Assembly: GCF_945859685.1 (NCBI RefSeq)
Contig: NC_079147.1
Location: 55,706,946 to 55,770,945, forward strand
Source: Eupeodes corollae
Lineage: Eukaryota > Arthropoda > Insecta > Diptera > Syrphidae
DNA length: 64,000 nucleotides
Direction: 5' to 3'
Positions 1 to 12,200 of the stretch are shown here, one piece after another (the stretch's first letter is position 1; each line of letters starts with the position of its first letter). Both the position numbers and the translations under genes were made by a program. The notes under the pieces were generated by a model, which saw only the letters and a program-made list of their open reading frames with translations, searched no databases and had not been told where the DNA came from.

Positions 1-1604
1 AACAAAGGTTTGAATTTTAAGTGACATTTCAAAAACCTAACTTGATAAGAGTAATTTTTTAGTTGGATTTGAACGCATTTAGTCAAAACTCACCCGAATA
101 GTTCAAGTCTATTGCAAGGAAGAAAAATCTTTTACACCAATGCTTTGCTCGTTTTAAAAAAATAAAAACAATTTGTAAGAATTAATTTTGTTTTATTTTT
201 AAAATGTTTTATGTTTACATGTTTTGTTTTTGTCATACATTATTTTTTTTTTGTATCATTTTGCTTGATATTCTACATTACAAAATTAATAATTATTTTT
301 CAGTATTTTGTTTTTCTTATTAAATTTAGTATTTGCTTAGCATTGAATGAATTTTTTTGTTATTTGTTAATTTTTCAGTATTTTTGTGTTGTGTTTGAGT
401 AGATATAATTAAACAAATTTTACTTATAGCTAAAAATGTTTTAATAATATGTATAATTGTTTATGCATCATTTATATACTTAAATAATACTAAAATGTTT
501 TATATGATTAAACCCCATCATTTTTCATTGGTGGTTTTCTTTAATTTATTATTTTTTATGTATTTTAATATTGCACAACTAATGTTTTGTTTTAGAAAAA
601 AAAATGTAGCAAAAAACCTTTTTTGTTTCTGATTTTTGATTTTCAAAATGCTACAATTGTATGGTTTTGTTTTTGCGTATTTTCTTGTAAAATTTGTTTT
701 TCCTAAAACTATATATATTTTGTATACAAAAAAACAATCGTTTTTATTTTTTCTCTCTCAAAAAGAAAAAAAATACACAATTTTATAAATATTTTTTTTT
801 TTATAAGCATTTTGCTCTGCAAACTTTGTATGCAATCTAACTACATTTTTAGTTTTTAACTTTATATTTTATCAGTTGTTGTTGTTTTTAGTATAAAATA
901 TTATTTTAAAATGTCATTAAAAAATAACTATACAAATAAATAAAAAGTAAACAATGATTTAACTAAATATTGCGTTAATACTTACCGTCATTACAGTACC
1001 AATTTCGTGTGTTAAATTAAAACAAAAATTAAGGCAAAACAAAGAAAAAATTGTATAATACGCGAAATACTTACTTCCCTGTTTTTTCCTTCAATCTGCA
1101 AAATTTCTATATCAAAAACTTGCAAATGTTTTCAAATAATAATTTAGTTTATATTTTTAAACTCCAAGACCCTTACTACTTGATTAAGATAAATCAATGA
1201 AATATTCAAAAGCTTGAATCACCGAAAAGCTATTGTTTCAAAATTGTATGCATATAAATATTTTTGAGTGTAGTCTGAAAGTTAATTTGATTCTAGATTT
1301 TTAAAGGTACAAACATTTTTGAAACATATTTTTTATCCGAAAGTAATAAAATTTTAGGTGTAAAACAAACAAAAATATTTCTGGGTAACAAATATAAAAA
1401 CAAAAAGGGAAAAGATGTTCTTGAGAATGTAAATGATTTTAAGGTCAGGTTATGAGAAAATGTTTCTCTTAGTATTATTTCACTGGTCGAAAAAATATGT
1501 TCTAACAATTGTATGTATGATTTTGCAAAGTACTAATATTTTTCTTCTAGATACAATTTAAATCTTTTTAGTATCCTAATAAGTTTCTAGAAATCCTCAT
1601 TAGT
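1..1604. other. AT-rich non-coding stretch
   Basis: Long A and T runs with short chance reading frames (the longest about 70 codons, biased to Phe and Leu). I recognise no domain, tRNA or repeat boundary here. Confidence 0.5.
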
Positions 1605-2140
1605 TTTGAGTCTTTGCTTGACTCCATATGATGTTTTCAGCAATCCTTCAAATTAATACATTTATAGTTTTACGTGTTGGAGTTAGTTTTTAGTGCTGAT
1701 TTCGAACCCAAACTTCAATTTTAATTATTTGCTGAAGTTTTGAAGATTAATTTTATATTTTTTAATATATTTCAAGAACTTGATATCATAAAATTGTTGG
1801 AACAACAGATTCGTTTTAAGAACAAAACTTACTTTCAAATCGTTTTGTATTGGTTAAGTATCTTTTTAGATTTTTGTAAGACAGCTGAAATCCTTTAATT
1901 TAGGAATATTTTGAAGTAATATAAATATTTCAACTGAATTTTGCAAAAAGGGATTATAGATTTTTAAAACCATCACGGATTTTATTGAAAAAAAAACTAC
2001 TTCATAAAATTCGATAGCATCAAAAAACCTTCTGTACGTGTTTTTTCTGACTTTATACCTACATTTTGAAGTCAGATTTTAAATAAGGCCATTAATACCC
2101 ATTGGAAAAGTGCAATTTAGTTTGCCAGAAAGAAAACCTA
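1605..2140 (+). repeat. Dispersed repeat A, copy 1
   Basis: About 530 bp aligns by eye, in the same orientation, with 16345-16925. Shared landmarks include GATTTCGAA followed by CCAAACT, TTTTTGTAAGACAG, ATATAAATATTTCAACTGAA, AAACCATCACG and GATAGCATCA. No coding potential or terminal structure is visible, so the repeat class is unknown. Confidence 0.7.
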
Positions 2141-3948
2141 ATTTATTCTTAAGCAATAAAAAGCATTTCAATTTAAAACATTGAAAGTTATTATAAGAAA
2201 GCAAGTGTTTTTGATGATACTTAATCCAAAAGAAAACACTTCTTTCTCATAGACTGTTTGATATTAGGTACTTATTAAAATATTTCAAATCTGTTTGAAT
2301 GAAATATCAACGTGGTTTTTTAACAATAGTACTTATTCCCTACGCTTTCGTTTCCTTTGAACTGAAGATTCGCTTAGCTATTCACAAAAGAACAGAATAA
2401 TTTTTGGAAGAAAATGTCATGGAAAAAAGTACCTTTCACGCACCCTTAACTCAAGTTTATTCAACCCTGCTGAAATTACTGAATACTTTTGTGAAAGTTT
2501 ATATTTAGTAACTTTTATTTCTTCAATTCAAGTTAGTAAATTATAAAATAAGGATAATCTATTTACTATACTTTATTTCTGGTTTCAATTTTTCCTAAGT
2601 TCAAACATGGACAAAATCTTTAAAACACTGAATGTGTCATATTTATCTTCATCTATTTCAAAACATTCCTAGTGGCAAATTTATAAAATAAACAGCTTTA
2701 TCAGTGAATTCGTGATCATTTTCAAGCCTTTCATACCTATATTCAAATTAAGTTGAAATACTTTCAGTAGTTCATAATAACACCTAGTTATTTTTTTTGA
2801 AATATATTTAAAACATTGAAACGTGTATTTCTAAAATTTGAGCACATACCTAAAATCAAAGTTCGGATTTGAATTCTGCAACAAAAAATTAACTCCAGAA
2901 AGTATTTTTCAACAATAGCAAAATATTAAATGTTTCTAAAAAACTTATAAACAGTCAAACTAGATTTATATCTTTCTCCTTCAATTTAAGAAATGATTTC
3001 AAAAATAAAAAAAATAAATAAAAGTCTCAGAAATTATCATACAACAGAAGATTTCTGGAAGACTCTTAAGTAACTTAATCATAATTCAGACGAAAAGAAT
3101 CGAACAATACATTGACCAATAATAAATAATTAACTTTTTAACATGTGGGCGTGGCTACTTTGTATGTTTCTGGCCTTGGTAAAATTAAGTATTTTAAGTG
3201 CTTTTTGAGATTTCCACTTAACGGTTTATTATTCTTAAGAACTACTATCGTCAAATTCAAGGGTGGATCCAGTCATTTAATCAGAGGAGGATCACACATT
3301 TACCATAAAGAAGAGTTTTTGAGCACCGCTTGGAAATGTTTTTTAACGTACTCCAAAGGAGGCTGACAAAATTCAAATAACGTAATGTGAACCTAAACCT
3401 TACATTTACATATTTCAGGGACTAAAGTGAAAACTTTAGTTTTTAGATTATTTTAGAACTCTGTTGTCCAGCAAGATATGGTCTCATAATTTAAAGAATT
3501 CCAGAGTTAAAATACAGTATACAGCAGAATTTTTAGAAATTTTATTGAAATGTAGCTTTTTCCAAAAATAATATATTCTCTTCTTGTTGTCATTTCTTTA
3601 GATGCGCAGGACGCTTCAAAAATGTGGATCCAGAAGCCCAAAAAATGAGAGAGTTCACCAGGAAATGTGATCTTTTTTCGTAGGAAAGTAAAACAGAAGA
3701 GTTTTCTAGCTTATTCTTGACGTACATTATTCGGACTAAATATTCGGGAGTTTAATATTACTTTGATTTTCAGTCTGACAACTCGTAGATTGTAGCTGAT
3801 GCTAAAAGACAAATTCCAAAAAAATACTGTTTTGCATGAACCTTATGAAAATATTTTGACTAGGAGTCAAGAAATTTTAAAAATTGTAGAAAGAAAAATG
3901 TTCAGTTATTGAATTTAAGAAAATGGGTGTATTCAAGCGGCACTTACA
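2141..3948. other. Non-coding stretch, nothing recognised
   Basis: AT-rich sequence with no supported gene. The 73-codon frame at 3145-3366 has no recognisable domain. Confidence 0.4.
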
Positions 3949-4275
3949 AACTACACGTTGCAGAATCTCTTTTCACTTCAGTTCTCGAGCGATTCAAAGC
4001 TTTTATATTTAATTAATAGATATGAAACGTTCATTGTTTTTCAATAAGCAACTAGTTTTACGAAAGTGTCACTTTTGCTGTTATTGGGGACATTTATTTT
4101 TGTTTTGAAATTCGTGTTCAAATCTCAGCAAAATCACTTCAAAAAGTAGATTTCTTAAATTTTTGAGATTTTAAAAGTTTTTGTATTTGATAGAAAATCA
4201 ATTTTGAAGGAAAAGGAAACACTTTAAAAAAACTACACTATTTTTGTGCGTAAAAAAAGATCTTATGAAAATATT
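3949..4275 (+). repeat. Dispersed repeat B, copy 1
   Basis: Aligns by eye with the reverse complement of 60995-61316. Shared tracts include CACTTACAAA, ACACGTTGCAGAAT, TTTTCACTTCAGTTCTC, GAAATTCGTGTT and ATAGAAAATCAATTT. It is non-coding, of unknown class, and lies just upstream of the MULE relic. Confidence 0.65.
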
Positions 4276-4735
4276 GTAAACATTACTAAAGTTTTTCGAA
4301 ATTCTTAATTGTGTGAAAACAAAAAGATTTTAGTTGTTTTAGACAGCAAACCGGTTTTTGTTGTATATACATATGTAGTTAGGTAAAAAAATCGATTTTT
4401 TTTTGTTCATAAATTGTTAGTTTAATATGTGTAGAATACGGTAGTAAAGGGATTTTTCAAAATTCGAAGTCGTTTTACAGATACAGCAGTTGGAATAAGC
4501 AGCTGTTCAGAGAGCTGAGTTGGCAGTCGATATTATGTACGGTCGGCTTTATACCATATGAATATATGTATATGTACGTTCATACCGTTTCTATAGGCTT
4601 AAACTGGAATTTCTATAGTTGTTAAATATTTTACCGTTATTAAATATTTTAAGTTATTTATTAAGTTATTTTAAGTTATTTTAGTCTTGGTTCAACGTCG
4701 AAGAGTGCAATAACTCAAAATTACTCTTTTTCATA

Positions 4736-5939
4736 ATGAGTGGACGTAAAGGAAGTACGAGTGGAAATGTTCATCGTAGTCGTAGTAAAAAAAGAAATTT
4801 TTGTGGAAACGATTTCCACCACCCAAAATGAAACGGAATTTACTTCCGCTTCGGCAAAAAAACTCAAAAATGGCATGAACATGGAGGTTCCCATCGCTTC
4901 GAATTTCGCGTATTGAATTTTGGAGTTTGTTTCTGTGTTTGCTGCGATTTCTGAAAAGGTTATATGCAAAACTTGTAAAAGCGATGTATCTATTTCCCAA
5001 TCAAGTTTTCGAGGGTAAGGTTTCAAAATTAAATTATCGTGTGAGTGTGAAAAACAGACAGTTATAAACTCGGGCCCGTTTATTGAGAATGCGTTTGAAG
5101 TTAATCGCCGATTTGCATTTGTGATGCGATTATAAGGAGTTGGTCACGAAGGAATACATATTTTCTGCAGCTTCATGGACATGTGTTCGGGTATTGGAAA
5201 TTCAACTTATACTGCACTACTGAAAAACATTCATATTGCCACATCTGTGTGAAACTTTATTATAATTCGAAGCAGGAAAACCAAAGGATGAATTGACTGT
5301 GTCTGGTGATAGTAACTGGAAGAAAAGAGGCTTTTCATCTCTATTTGGAGCTTCTAAATTGATTGGAAAGGACACCGGGAAAGTCTTAGATGTTATGGTT
5401 ATGAGTAGTTTTTGTGGTGCATGTAATAAGTGGAAAAGTAAAAAAACAGCGGATCCTTTAGAGTACGAAATGTGGTATGAAACGCATGTAGATGAATGCA
5501 CCATAAACCATACCGGAAGTTCCGATGGGCGATGGTGACAGTAAAACTTACAAAGGGATCCTAGATGCTAAACCGTATGGAGATACTGTAGTAATAAAAA
5601 AAGAATGTGTGGGTCACGTACAAAAGAGGATGGGAACACGACTTCGGGCTGTTAAAAAAGATAAAACAAATAAAGGAATCGTTGGACAACGACTAGGTAA
5701 ACTTACTGAGAAAGTTATTCAGGAAATAACGAAATTCTACGGATAAGCTATTCTACGTCATCCAGACTCGCTTGAAAATATGAAGAAGGAAGTTTGAAAA
5801 GCGAATTTCACGTTCTGAGCGGCGCGTAAGTGGTGCGGTTAAACAAGCCAGAATTGATTCAAGAGCTGAACAATCTGCTTTAAAAGAGTTTCAAGAAGAA
5901 GAGGAAGGAATACTCAATGGACCAGGCATCGCCGATTGA
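4736..5939 (+). pseudogene. Mutator-like (MULE) transposase, broken
   Basis: Fragments in shifting frames read like the Mutator-like transposase common in arthropod genomes. In order: MSGRKGSTSGNV at 4736; a middle part with VICKTCKSDVSISQSS, INSGPFIENAFEVNRRFAF and FMDMCSGIGNSTYT; then 5293-5535, opening MTVSGDSNWKKRGFSSLFGA; then 5525-5743 with GDGDSKTYKGILDAKPYGD and KECVGHVQKRMGTRLR; then HPDSLENMKK; and last a C-terminal piece ending EEEEGILNGPGIAD with TGA at 5937. In-frame stops, frameshifts and two coding deletions are evident: one between the GSS and GDGDSK motifs, and one covering most of the C-terminal half. It cannot encode active transposase. The family assignment rests on remembered similarity. 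Confidence 0.8.
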
Positions 5940-6375
5940 AAGGTAAGTTGATATTTTCATAGTTAAGAGGACTTAAAACTTTAAACGAGTTTTTCTCAAA
6001 ACTGTGTTTTTCAAACTCTCCTCCATCGTATCTCAAAAACGGCTTGACTGAATCACTTGAAATTTAATGAGTTGGATTTTGCACATGTAAACTCATGGAA
6101 TGAACTATCGACTAGCAAAAATTCCAAATATTTCGATTTTTTTATAGCAAAAATAAAAAAAAAACGCAAAATTCGCGACTTTTTTTTTCAAATGTCTCCC
6201 AAAAGTCTAATTTTTGGTATATTCATTTGATAATAGTTCATTCCATGCATTTACTCTCACATATTAAAACGCCGTTTACTTTTTTTGTTTTAAATAAGCC
6301 AATCAGCCGGAATCTTGGAGGAAGTGCGAGCCCATTTTTTCGAGGTGGAGTTGTTCACACCGGTGTAACTCGTGT
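5940..6375 (+). mobile_element. 3' non-coding part of the MULE relic
   Basis: The AT-rich tract directly after the transposase stop contains two similar blocks about 130 bp apart around TAGTTCATTCCATG and its inverted form CATGGAATGAACTATC. This is probably the untranslated/terminal region of the element. I could not fix a terminal repeat or target duplication. Confidence 0.35.
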
Positions 6376-9116
6376 TCTTTAAAATATTTTTAATTCAAAT
6401 TTTATATTTATACTGTCGAACTGTGTTAGTAAATGATAACAAACTTAATAAAGTTGTATCTATTTACTAGTCGTAAAAAAAAATCCTAAAAATTCCTTAA
6501 AATACAGGCCGTCACATGGGATGACCCCCTTAAAGAACTTAACTGTATAATCCTTATGGTTACTATGACCCCTTTTGCATCGTCTTTTGGTAGAGTTGAT
6601 GAATTTGTGCTGATCAATTGGAATAGGACTGGATTTCCGATTTAAATTATGTTCTTGGGCCGGTCCAGTCAAAGTTTAAAGCAGTAAACTAAATATTTTA
6701 TATTCATTCATAAACAAAATAAATAATTAAAAATATGAAAGGGGTCATATCCATCAACGCAATGTGATAAGTTTTGATTTCAAGGGAATTCCTACAAAAA
6801 ATAAAAACAAATTAATCTCCCAGGAGGGGTCATGTCCCCCAAACCTTACTACCCTAACTGGATTAATTATTGCTTATATTCTTTCAGTATTTTAGACCGA
6901 TTTATTTTACGTAAAGTAAATTGATAGTGTCATAATTTTCGTAAAGTGATGTTTTTACTATTTTCGATGAGAAATATCAAGCAAGAAAAATGCATATACC
7001 AGCTTAAGTTCACGTTTAATGTTGAAACCAGGAACAATTCAATTCGAAATTGAATTAATAAAAATGCAAACTATAATTGAAGCAAGTGAATTTTTGAAGA
7101 CTAAAAACATTTAAATCGATGTCCATCCACCGGACAGATTTTATTTTTTTGTATTCCCAAAAATTAAAATAATAATTTCTTTAACAATGATTTTTTACAA
7201 CATAGGGACCTCTACCTGTAAAAATGTCTGCAAAACTAGTGGAAACGCATTGGAAAACGTATTAAAGGGCATAAGAGAATATTTAGTTCCAGCTATTTTC
7301 AAAAAGACTTTCCTTAGGAAAGAATAAACTTAACATTTTGATTTCACTAAGGTTAGTTATAAAAAATTCATCCTGAAAATTTTCAGATAAAAACTTCTCC
7401 AACGCCTTAGGGGGTTACCGGTCTTCAGTGATTTGATAAGAAAATATATTTTCACGTCGAATTTTTCATTTATCTGAAGTTCACTTTTGAAGGTAAGGGT
7501 TTTTGAAACTAAAATTGATAATTTTCTGTTATTTTTGTTTGTATTTCTATTATATAACTCCAGATTTAAAACCAATTTATTGCATTCAAGTGTTGAAATA
7601 TTGCATTAAAAATCGATAAAATACATGGAATCAATTTTAATCCGTTGCTGCTACTGTAGTATTAATAAATGCCGTGAATGGTAAATGTTTTGATGCATAT
7701 TGTACTAAGACATTTTGTTTCCATAAGAAATTTTAAAGCCCTTAAATCGTTTTGTTTGTTTTAACAAATATTTTGAAACCCTCGATATTATTTGATTTAA
7801 TCTCTAATTATGTTCGTACACATTTTAAACGCTGCGCTGGGATGTTTTCGATTGTCCAAATATTTACTAACCGATTTTCTTTAACTTTTTAAAATCAACT
7901 TGTTAAGAAATTATTTATAAAAGAAATGGTTAACAACAAAATAAAATGTAGGTATATAAAAATAAAAAACAAAACAAATTTTTTCAACTAAATTATAATT
8001 TTTTTTTAAATTCTTTTACACTATTTTATCATCAGTTTTGCATAAAAATTCATTATTTTTGTTTCTATTATATATACGAGTATATTACATCTAATTTAAA
8101 TTCTTTTCATCTTTTACTTTCAGTTTTGCTTTTTATAAAACATAAACAATTCAATAAATTGATTAATTTTGTAACTTTGCAAAATTAAGCATTAAAACTA
8201 AATTTAAACACAAACAATATAATAAGTGTAATAATAATAAAACATTCATAAAAAGTAAATTTTATACTTAAACATGTATGAAAAAAATATGTATATTTTA
8301 TATTAATAGTCAAACTTATAAAAAAAAATAAACTAAAATATTTATATACAAGATAAAAAGGAAAAAATTCGATGTGGAAATAAAATTAAAATAATTATAA
8401 TGCAAAATAAAATACAATTATTCCTTCATCTTAAAAAATATATATAATAATATAGTAAAATTCACTAAATAATCCAACTATGTAAAAATAAATCAAAATT
8501 ATTATTTTTTTCATATTTTTCTGATATCCCATTTTAAGGAGTTTAAAAAAATGATTGATTTAAAAATTGCGCGTTCTTTAATAATTTCATATTCTTTGTA
8601 TATAAATGGTTTTAGTTTATGCGTGTAGTTTTGTTTTTGTATTTATTTGTGAGTTTATTTTTGTTATACAGTATAATATTTTTATGTATTATTTGATTAT
8701 CGATATAATGAATGTTTATTTATTTTTATAATATTTTTGTTTATTTTTTCTCGACACATAGAAAGTTTAAATTAAAGTGTTATTTTCTTTTATTAAATTG
8801 TTCTTATTATTTATAATTGCTGTTCTGTATTTCATCTGTGTTTTATATATTTTTATACATATGTTTAGACTTGTAGAACACATTTTTCCTTGCACGATTA
8901 TTTAGCAAATTTATTAAAAAATAATAATAATTAATTATTATCTTCTATTCTCTTTTCTTTGTCCTGGCAGCAAAAGTCTTTTATTTTCATATTCATATTA
9001 ATTTTTATGGATTCTTGTTTTTTTTTTTTTTTTTCTGAATCTGCAAAGTTTTGTATAGTTTGATTTTCGTTTCAGGATAAATGATACAACACCGAAGTTA
9101 GTTTGGTTAATTTCTA
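6376..9116. other. 3' flank and untranslated region of Gprk2
   Basis: AT-rich, with no protein domain found. The part next to 9117 is presumably the Gprk2 3' UTR on the minus strand. Around 6500-6850 the motif GGGGTCAT or its complement recurs several times without an obvious element structure. Confidence 0.35.
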
Positions 9117-9209
9117 TCAGCTTTCAACAGTTGCTGATGATACACTGTGACTAGTTGTTAGTAAATGTTCAGGAATGGGTATGGGCTGAGTTCTAGCTGG
9201 TTGCTTCTT
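9117..9209 (-). CDS. Gprk2: Gprk2 exon 12 (C-terminus and stop)
   Basis: Acceptor TTGTAG before 9209; TGA stop at 9119-9117. It encodes KKQPARTQPIPIPEHLLTTS and then HSVSSATVES. The basic KKK continues the RRK of exon 11 across the junction. The 3' untranslated region runs to lower coordinates, but no single poly-A site can be picked because TTTATT (AATAAA on the minus strand) is frequent. Confidence 0.92.
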   Translation of the reverse strand, partial: KKQPARTQPIPIPEHLLTTSHSVSSATVES

Positions 9210-12200
9210 CTACAAAACAATAAAAAGAACATTTTAACATTGACCATTGGTCAAAAACTTGTTTTTAACAAACCTTTCTCCTGAATGGAAAACATCCGGC
9301 TTTTTCAATAACTGGGGTGGCGTTTATTAATAAATCTGGTGTTGGACATTCGTCGACCCCGAAAACATTCAACTCACGGAAGCATTCGGTTTCAATCATT
9401 TCGGTTTGCCATGATATCGAAACCGAACCAGTATTGAACTTCGTATAAAAATTCGAATCGGAATCGTCTATGTTGACACCTTTAACGGTGGAAAATTGTT
9501 CAATATCAAGGACATCTTTGGCATATACGGCATGAGGCTAAAAAAAGAAAAGATTATTTCATTTAAATATTATTGATATGACAAGATTTTGTTATACTTA
9601 CATCTGGTACAAAAGGTGGTTCAACCATTCCAGCTTCTAAACGTTTCCAATTGATAATATTAAAGAATGGATGAAGTTTTATTTCACGAGCCCCTTGACG
9701 ACCATTTCGACAACCAAGTCGAAGTTTAATCGATTTTGCGAGAAGCTGTTGGCACAGGGATTTGGCTTCATCAATAAATTTTACGGAATATTTTTCTGGG
9801 TCTTCCTGCAAGTTTAAAAATTAGGATGAATACACATGTACGTATGTTAATTTTTTAACTTGAATAAAATTATAATATTTACCTTAACCCGCCTGTCAAC
9901 TTCTTCTCGTTTAACTTTTTCTTTTCGCATGCGAAAAGGAGCTTGTCCTTCAATCATTTCGTACAATAAACATCCAAAGCTAAACCAATCCGGCGAGAAT
10001 GAGTATTTATCATTATCGATAACTTCAGGCGCCATATATCCTTTTTTGTGTATGAAAACATGAAAAAAAATCAAAATTGTCAATTGTTAAATTAGATCCA
10101 GGAGAATAAATAAATATTTATACAAAGGAAGAATATAAAAGGAAAAACCCATCTCAACATCAACACTAGATGTGTCCTAAATCAATTCAATTTATTCTTA
10201 AATAAAAATGAAGGATGGCATCGAATAAAATTGAACACAACAAAAAAAAAAAAGGATACCGAAATGAAAAACACTTACCCACAGTCCCAACACGTCCTCG
10301 AACCATCTCGCCTTCTGGTATTTCAACTGCCAAACCCAGATCGGATATCCTCACATGGCCATGGTCGTCGAGGAGAATATTCTCTGGCTTGCAATCTCTA
10401 TAGACAATGCCCTGTTGATGGAGATGCTCCAACCCGCAGACCACTTCGGCTGCATAGAATCGGGCTCGCAGTAATTCGAATCCCGGATCACCTCCCATAT
10501 TGTAAATGTGAAATTTCAAATCACCACCTTTTGTGCAAAAGGAAAACAAAAGGGAAACGGAGAGTGAGTTAGAGTGGGAAAAGTGATAAAGTACTTTGGT
10601 GTTTTACACATATGATGGGAAAACTATGGAGGAAAATAGGTACCTACTTATAGTCCTTGTTGGGATTTTCAATACCTATAGTTGTATGTATATATCTATG
10701 GATTGTAAAGCCCTTTTCAACCCCATCCCAGGTTATCTACCTACCTATAGGTTCGCAAACTAAAACCGAAACTAATAAACCAGCATTTTCGTTTGTAAAT
10801 TAATTCAACCGGAGGAGAACCGGACGATTGAAAATCTGTAAATAAACCTTTAAACATCCACCGACCAACGACCGACCGACGGACGTTAACAAATGAAGCT
10901 TATTCACATTTTCTACCTATGTATGTATATGTAAGAGTATGTCTACATTATGTAGATTGATTGGTTAGAAGGTTCTCTTATAGATAATATATAGTAATGG
11001 TTAAAATATTTACACCCTTTTGAGAATTTGAATACATAAATGAGTTGAAAATGTTTAAGTGAGGGTTAAGTGCGTTGATCGTTGATGGGGGTTTCATAAA
11101 TTAACCATTTTCTATTGTTTCCCTGTTAAATCAATGTTTCCAACACAAAATAATGACGATGATGATGATGACTGTCACATAAAAACTTTATACATTTGTA
11201 GATTTTTCAAAAACCATGAAATTAATGTTTTTGAAATATGATGACAATGCAAGATTCATGTGAAAGGAATGCCAAATTTTGTTAACAGATATTATAAAAT
11301 TAGTCGGTTTCACTTGAGGAAAATACTTCTGCTGTATTACTGATTTATTTCTTTGACAAATATATTTTATCTTAGTGATATTTTTTGTAAGGGATGACTT
11401 TGATAGTTTTTAGGGAATTATGTAAGTTAGTTGTTAAGTTTCAAGAGCTTACAAGTGACATTTTAGGTTTTAAAATATAAAGTAAGTAAGTGTTCAATTA
11501 ATTTCATACTTCGCCAAAGTATTTAATTTTTATACAAAAAAGGAACGGGTATTTCTCAAAAGAAATCAATGTATAGGGTGTTTGGTCGCAGATTTGTTTT
11601 TAAATACGATTATTTCAAAAAAGTAATAAACGTAGAGGGAGGGGGGTGGGTGGTGTCATTGGAATCAGTTATCGTGTGGATTTCTCAGCCATGATTTCGC
11701 ACTGGTAAAGTAAGCTTGGCGCATCGCGGCATTTTTTAAGAGTAACGATTCGTATGCAACATTTTGGAATTTCGTTAATTTTTTGGTGTAGGAGGTTACG
11801 CGCAACTGCTTCGGGTATAAACACTCCACGAACAGGGCCCAGTCGATCTTCAAGAACTTCCGAAAACATTGAAGTAGTTCAAGAGAGTTTACGTGAAAAT
11901 CCGAGGCTTTCGATACGGAAAAAGGCAGCCTCACTGAGACTTCAAGAGCGATTATTCTTGAAATTTAATGGGTTCCAAGAACCCATAACCCTCGACTGAA
12001 ACACCAAAAGAAATTCATTGCCCAGTAATGCTAAGTGCGTCTTATCCAAGCATGGATAAGACATACTGCAGTATGTGGCTCTTACCCCGAGGATCCGTTT
12101 TGAACAGTCCGTGAAATTACACGCAAAACATTTGGAAGACATAATGTTCAAAAATTACACATTATTAGTCTGTCGTTAATATTTTTAATAAAACAATAAG

